Source: an uncultured Clostridia bacterium
GTDB taxonomy: Bacteria > Bacillota > Clostridia > Oscillospirales > Ruminococcaceae
DNA: 22,815 nucleotides
Direction of reading: 5' to 3'
NCBI GenBank assembly: GCA_946563605.1
Contig: CAMNVW010000008.1
Location: 1 to 22,815, forward strand
The notes under the pieces are model-generated. The model saw only the letters and a program-made list of their open reading frames with translations, was not told where the DNA came from and did no database searches. The translations under genes were made by a program, and so were the position numbers. This document shows, one piece after another, positions 21,764 through 22,815 of the stretch (position 1 is its first letter; every line of letters starts with the position of its first letter).

Positions 21764-21955
21764 GTGAATCCCTGTGAACTGACGGCTACCATCACAGCGC
21801 TTGCAAATGCGATTGCGTGTCGCTTGGGGGATGAGGAATTAAATCTGCTGGGTACAATTCTGACACAGCTTGGAGATACTCTGCTGACGATTTCGGCACA
21901 GCATGCAATCTGCAAACAAAACAGCTGCCCCCAAAATCACGCGAAGAATGTATAG
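21764..21955 (+). CDS. small DUF6774-like protein
   Basis: 63 aa from GTG 21764, with AGAGGTGA just upstream; a GTG at 21755 lies inside that site. Sequence pattern: NPCELTATITALANAIACRL, then GDEELNLLGTILTQLGDTLL and a Cys-containing tail (HAICKQNSC). The 'LGDTLxTIxAQ' ending is familiar from short Clostridia proteins that I associate with DUF6774; a search is needed to confirm. No signal peptide; probably two helices. Function unknown. The upstream gap (21633-21763) has two small hairpins, ATCCGAA/TTCGGAT (21687-21710) and GCACA/TGTGC (21716-21729), but no clear promoter. Confidence 0.65.
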   Translation: MNPCELTATITALANAIACRLGDEELNLLGTILTQLGDTLLTISAQHAICKQNSCPQNHAKNV

Positions 21956-22010
21956 GATGCAAAAGGATGTCCCATAATAATGTTGAAATAAAAAAGGAGG
22001 CATGGTATCC

Positions 22011-22184
22011 ATGACAAACAAAGAATTGTTATATCTTGAAGACGCACTGGGTCATGAAAAATATTTTCAGACAAAGTGCAAGGAAACCGCAAGCCAACTG
22101 CAGGATGCAGATTTAAAGGCGTGTGTTGAACAGATGGCGAAAAAACATCAGCAGATTTTCCAGAGCTTTTATGGACTGCTGTAA
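22011..22184 (+). CDS. short CotF-like spore coat protein, first of pair
   Basis: 57 aa from ATG 22011, ten bases after AGGAGG; the ATG at 22002 is too close to it. All-helical, starting MTNKELLYLEDALGHEKYF, with a helix ending in MAKKHQQIFQSFYGLL. The first helix with Glu and His (LEDALGHEK) looks like one half of a ferritin-like bundle, as in the N-terminal half of CotF-type coat proteins. The stop (TAA) overlaps the ribosome binding site of the next gene (TAAGGAGG), so the two are co-translated. Too short to act alone; partnership with the following protein is inferred. Confidence 0.75.
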   Translation: MTNKELLYLEDALGHEKYFQTKCKETASQLQDADLKACVEQMAKKHQQIFQSFYGLL

Positions 22185-22196
22185 GGAGGAACAAAA

Positions 22197-22445
22197 ATGG
22201 ACGATAAGAATTTGATGGAAAATATCCTTTTGCTGGAGAAGGGCGTTTGCGATCTGTATATGCACGGAACAATCGAATCCTCCACAGCGAATGTGCATCA
22301 GGCTTTCAACACCGCACTCAGCGATTCACTGAATATGCAGGATACCATTTACAGTAAGATGTCGGCAAAAGGCTGGTATCCTGCCGAGGAAGTGGAGCAG
22401 AACAAACTGACATCAGTAAAAATGAAGTTCGGCTCGCAGAACTAA
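22197..22445 (+). CDS. cotF: CotF family spore coat protein (Coat_F), second of pair
   Basis: 82 aa from ATG 22197 behind AAGGAGGAAC. It carries the Coat_F signature: LLLEKGVCDLYMHGTIES, NVHQAFNTALSDSLNMQDTI and YSKMSAKGWYP. Coat_F proteins are small helical coat components of endospores. Full CotF proteins are about twice this long, so this gene and the one before it together cover a typical length. It ends before a terminator at 22503. The gene symbol is by family only. Confidence 0.88.
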   Translation: MDDKNLMENILLLEKGVCDLYMHGTIESSTANVHQAFNTALSDSLNMQDTIYSKMSAKGWYPAEEVEQNKLTSVKMKFGSQN

Positions 22446-22502
22446 GTGGGAATCCATCTCTCAAAGCAAACCTGCAAACAGAACAAACATTGATTTCCCT
22501 GC

Positions 22503-22541
22503 ATCGGCAGATGGGCTTACACCCAACTGCCGATATTTTTT
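22503..22541 (+). terminator. terminator after the coat protein pair
   Basis: ATCGGCAG (22503-22510) with CTGCCGAT (22527-22534), inner TGGG/CCCA pairs, then A and a run of six T. Confidence 0.85.
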
Positions 22542-22615
22542 GGTTAGGAGAAGATTTAAAAGATAGCGGGAAACCAAGCGAAAATGCGACAATTTTAAAA
22601 ACAAGTCTTTTAAAT

Positions 22616-22632
22616 GTTAAATTATTTTTAAC
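22616..22632. promoter_or_regulatory. inverted repeat, possible operator
   Basis: GTTAAA, five bases, TTTAAC: a perfect 6-bp dyad ending four bases before the -35 box. It could be a repressor or activator site, but short AT-rich dyads arise easily. Confidence 0.3.
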
Positions 22633-22635
22633 TAA

Positions 22636-22664
22636 TTGACGAAAAATTAGAGTAGGTGTATAAT
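22636..22664 (+). promoter_or_regulatory. sigma-A promoter of the dehydrogenase gene
   Basis: TTGACG (22636-22641), a 17-bp spacer and a perfect TATAAT (22659-22664). A leader of about 45 bases follows to the start at 22717. Near-consensus, so strong unless repressed. Confidence 0.85.
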
Positions 22665-22716
22665 ATGGTTAAAATAATAACAAAAGGTACTGACAATTGA
22701 TAAGGAGGAATTTATT

Positions 22717-22815
22717 ATGATGCTCAAAGACAAAGTAGCTGTTGTTACCGGCGGTACAAGAGGAATTGGTTATGCGATTGTAAAGAAATATCTGGAAAAC
22801 GGCGCGAAGGTTGTG
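22717..22815 (+). CDS. short-chain dehydrogenase (FabG/BaiA-like), 3' partial
   Basis: 33 codons from ATG 22717, eight bases after AGGAGG, running off the window. LKDKVAVVTGGTRGIGYAIV carries the Rossmann motif TGGxxGIG of the classical short-chain dehydrogenases, and ENGAKVV is the next strand. FabG (3-oxoacyl-ACP reductase) is the commonest such protein. The TGGTRGIG and ENGAKV wording also occurs in gut hydroxysteroid dehydrogenases such as BaiA. The catalytic Ser-Tyr-Lys and the genes after it are outside the window, so the substrate cannot be decided. Confidence 0.85.
   Translation, partial: MMLKDKVAVVTGGTRGIGYAIVKKYLENGAKVV

Noticed and set aside
21956..22000. sporulation sigma E/K promoter for the coat genes
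   Set aside because: CATAATAAT resembles a sigma-K -10, but no matching -35 at the right spacing could be shown.

Overview
The window looks like a chromosomal stretch of a spore-forming, mid-GC Clostridia member, probably Oscillospirales (inference). The grounds are AGGAGG-type ribosome binding sites, sigma-A promoters, a PdaA-like deacetylase, CotF-type coat proteins, a DUF421 protein and a 'recombinase triad' mobile element of the kind common in gut Firmicutes. No species can be named from sequence alone.

Region 1 (1-3900) is the right end of a mobile element. It holds the 3' end of one large serine recombinase, a complete 535-aa serine recombinase, and a 131-aa resolvase-domain protein whose catalytic serine position is alanine. 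The junctions are back-to-back or overlap by 4 bp. Right after them lies a second, older serine recombinase that has lost its first ~90 codons and has an in-frame TAG in its zinc ribbon. The simplest reading is one integrative element inserted inside the recombinase gene of another.

Region 2 (3900-7600) returns to housekeeping genes: a divergent enolase (minus), a lipoprotein polysaccharide deacetylase of the PdaA type (plus), and an isolated larB (minus).

Region 3 (7700-11970) is a four-gene plus-strand operon: two M42 aminopeptidases, a GNAT acetyltransferase and a PLP-dependent protein of the methionine gamma-lyase-like (YnbB/Alum_res) family. It ends at a strong terminator and fits peptide and amino-acid salvage. 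The second M42 protein appears to lack one metal ligand.

Region 4 (12100-13500) holds an unknown membrane-anchored protein, a tRNA-Leu(UAG) with its own promoter and terminator, and a 105-bp tandem repeat built from the terminator arm and T-arm-like sequence.

Region 5 (13477-18501) is the most interesting part. One promoter drives a transglutaminase-like lipoprotein, a PilC/GspF platform protein, four small single-span pilin-like proteins and a PilT-type ATPase, closed by a terminator. Several genes overlap. This is a compact type IV pilus-like or pseudopilus-like machine with no PilB-type ATPase, prepilin peptidase, PilM/N/O or classical pilin in the operon.

Region 6 (18600-22815) has a Vat/CatB-like hexapeptide acetyltransferase, a conserved unknown protein, a convergent nitroreductase, a DUF421 membrane protein, a small DUF6774-like protein, two short CotF-like proteins, and the start of a FabG/BaiA-like short-chain dehydrogenase behind a near-consensus promoter.
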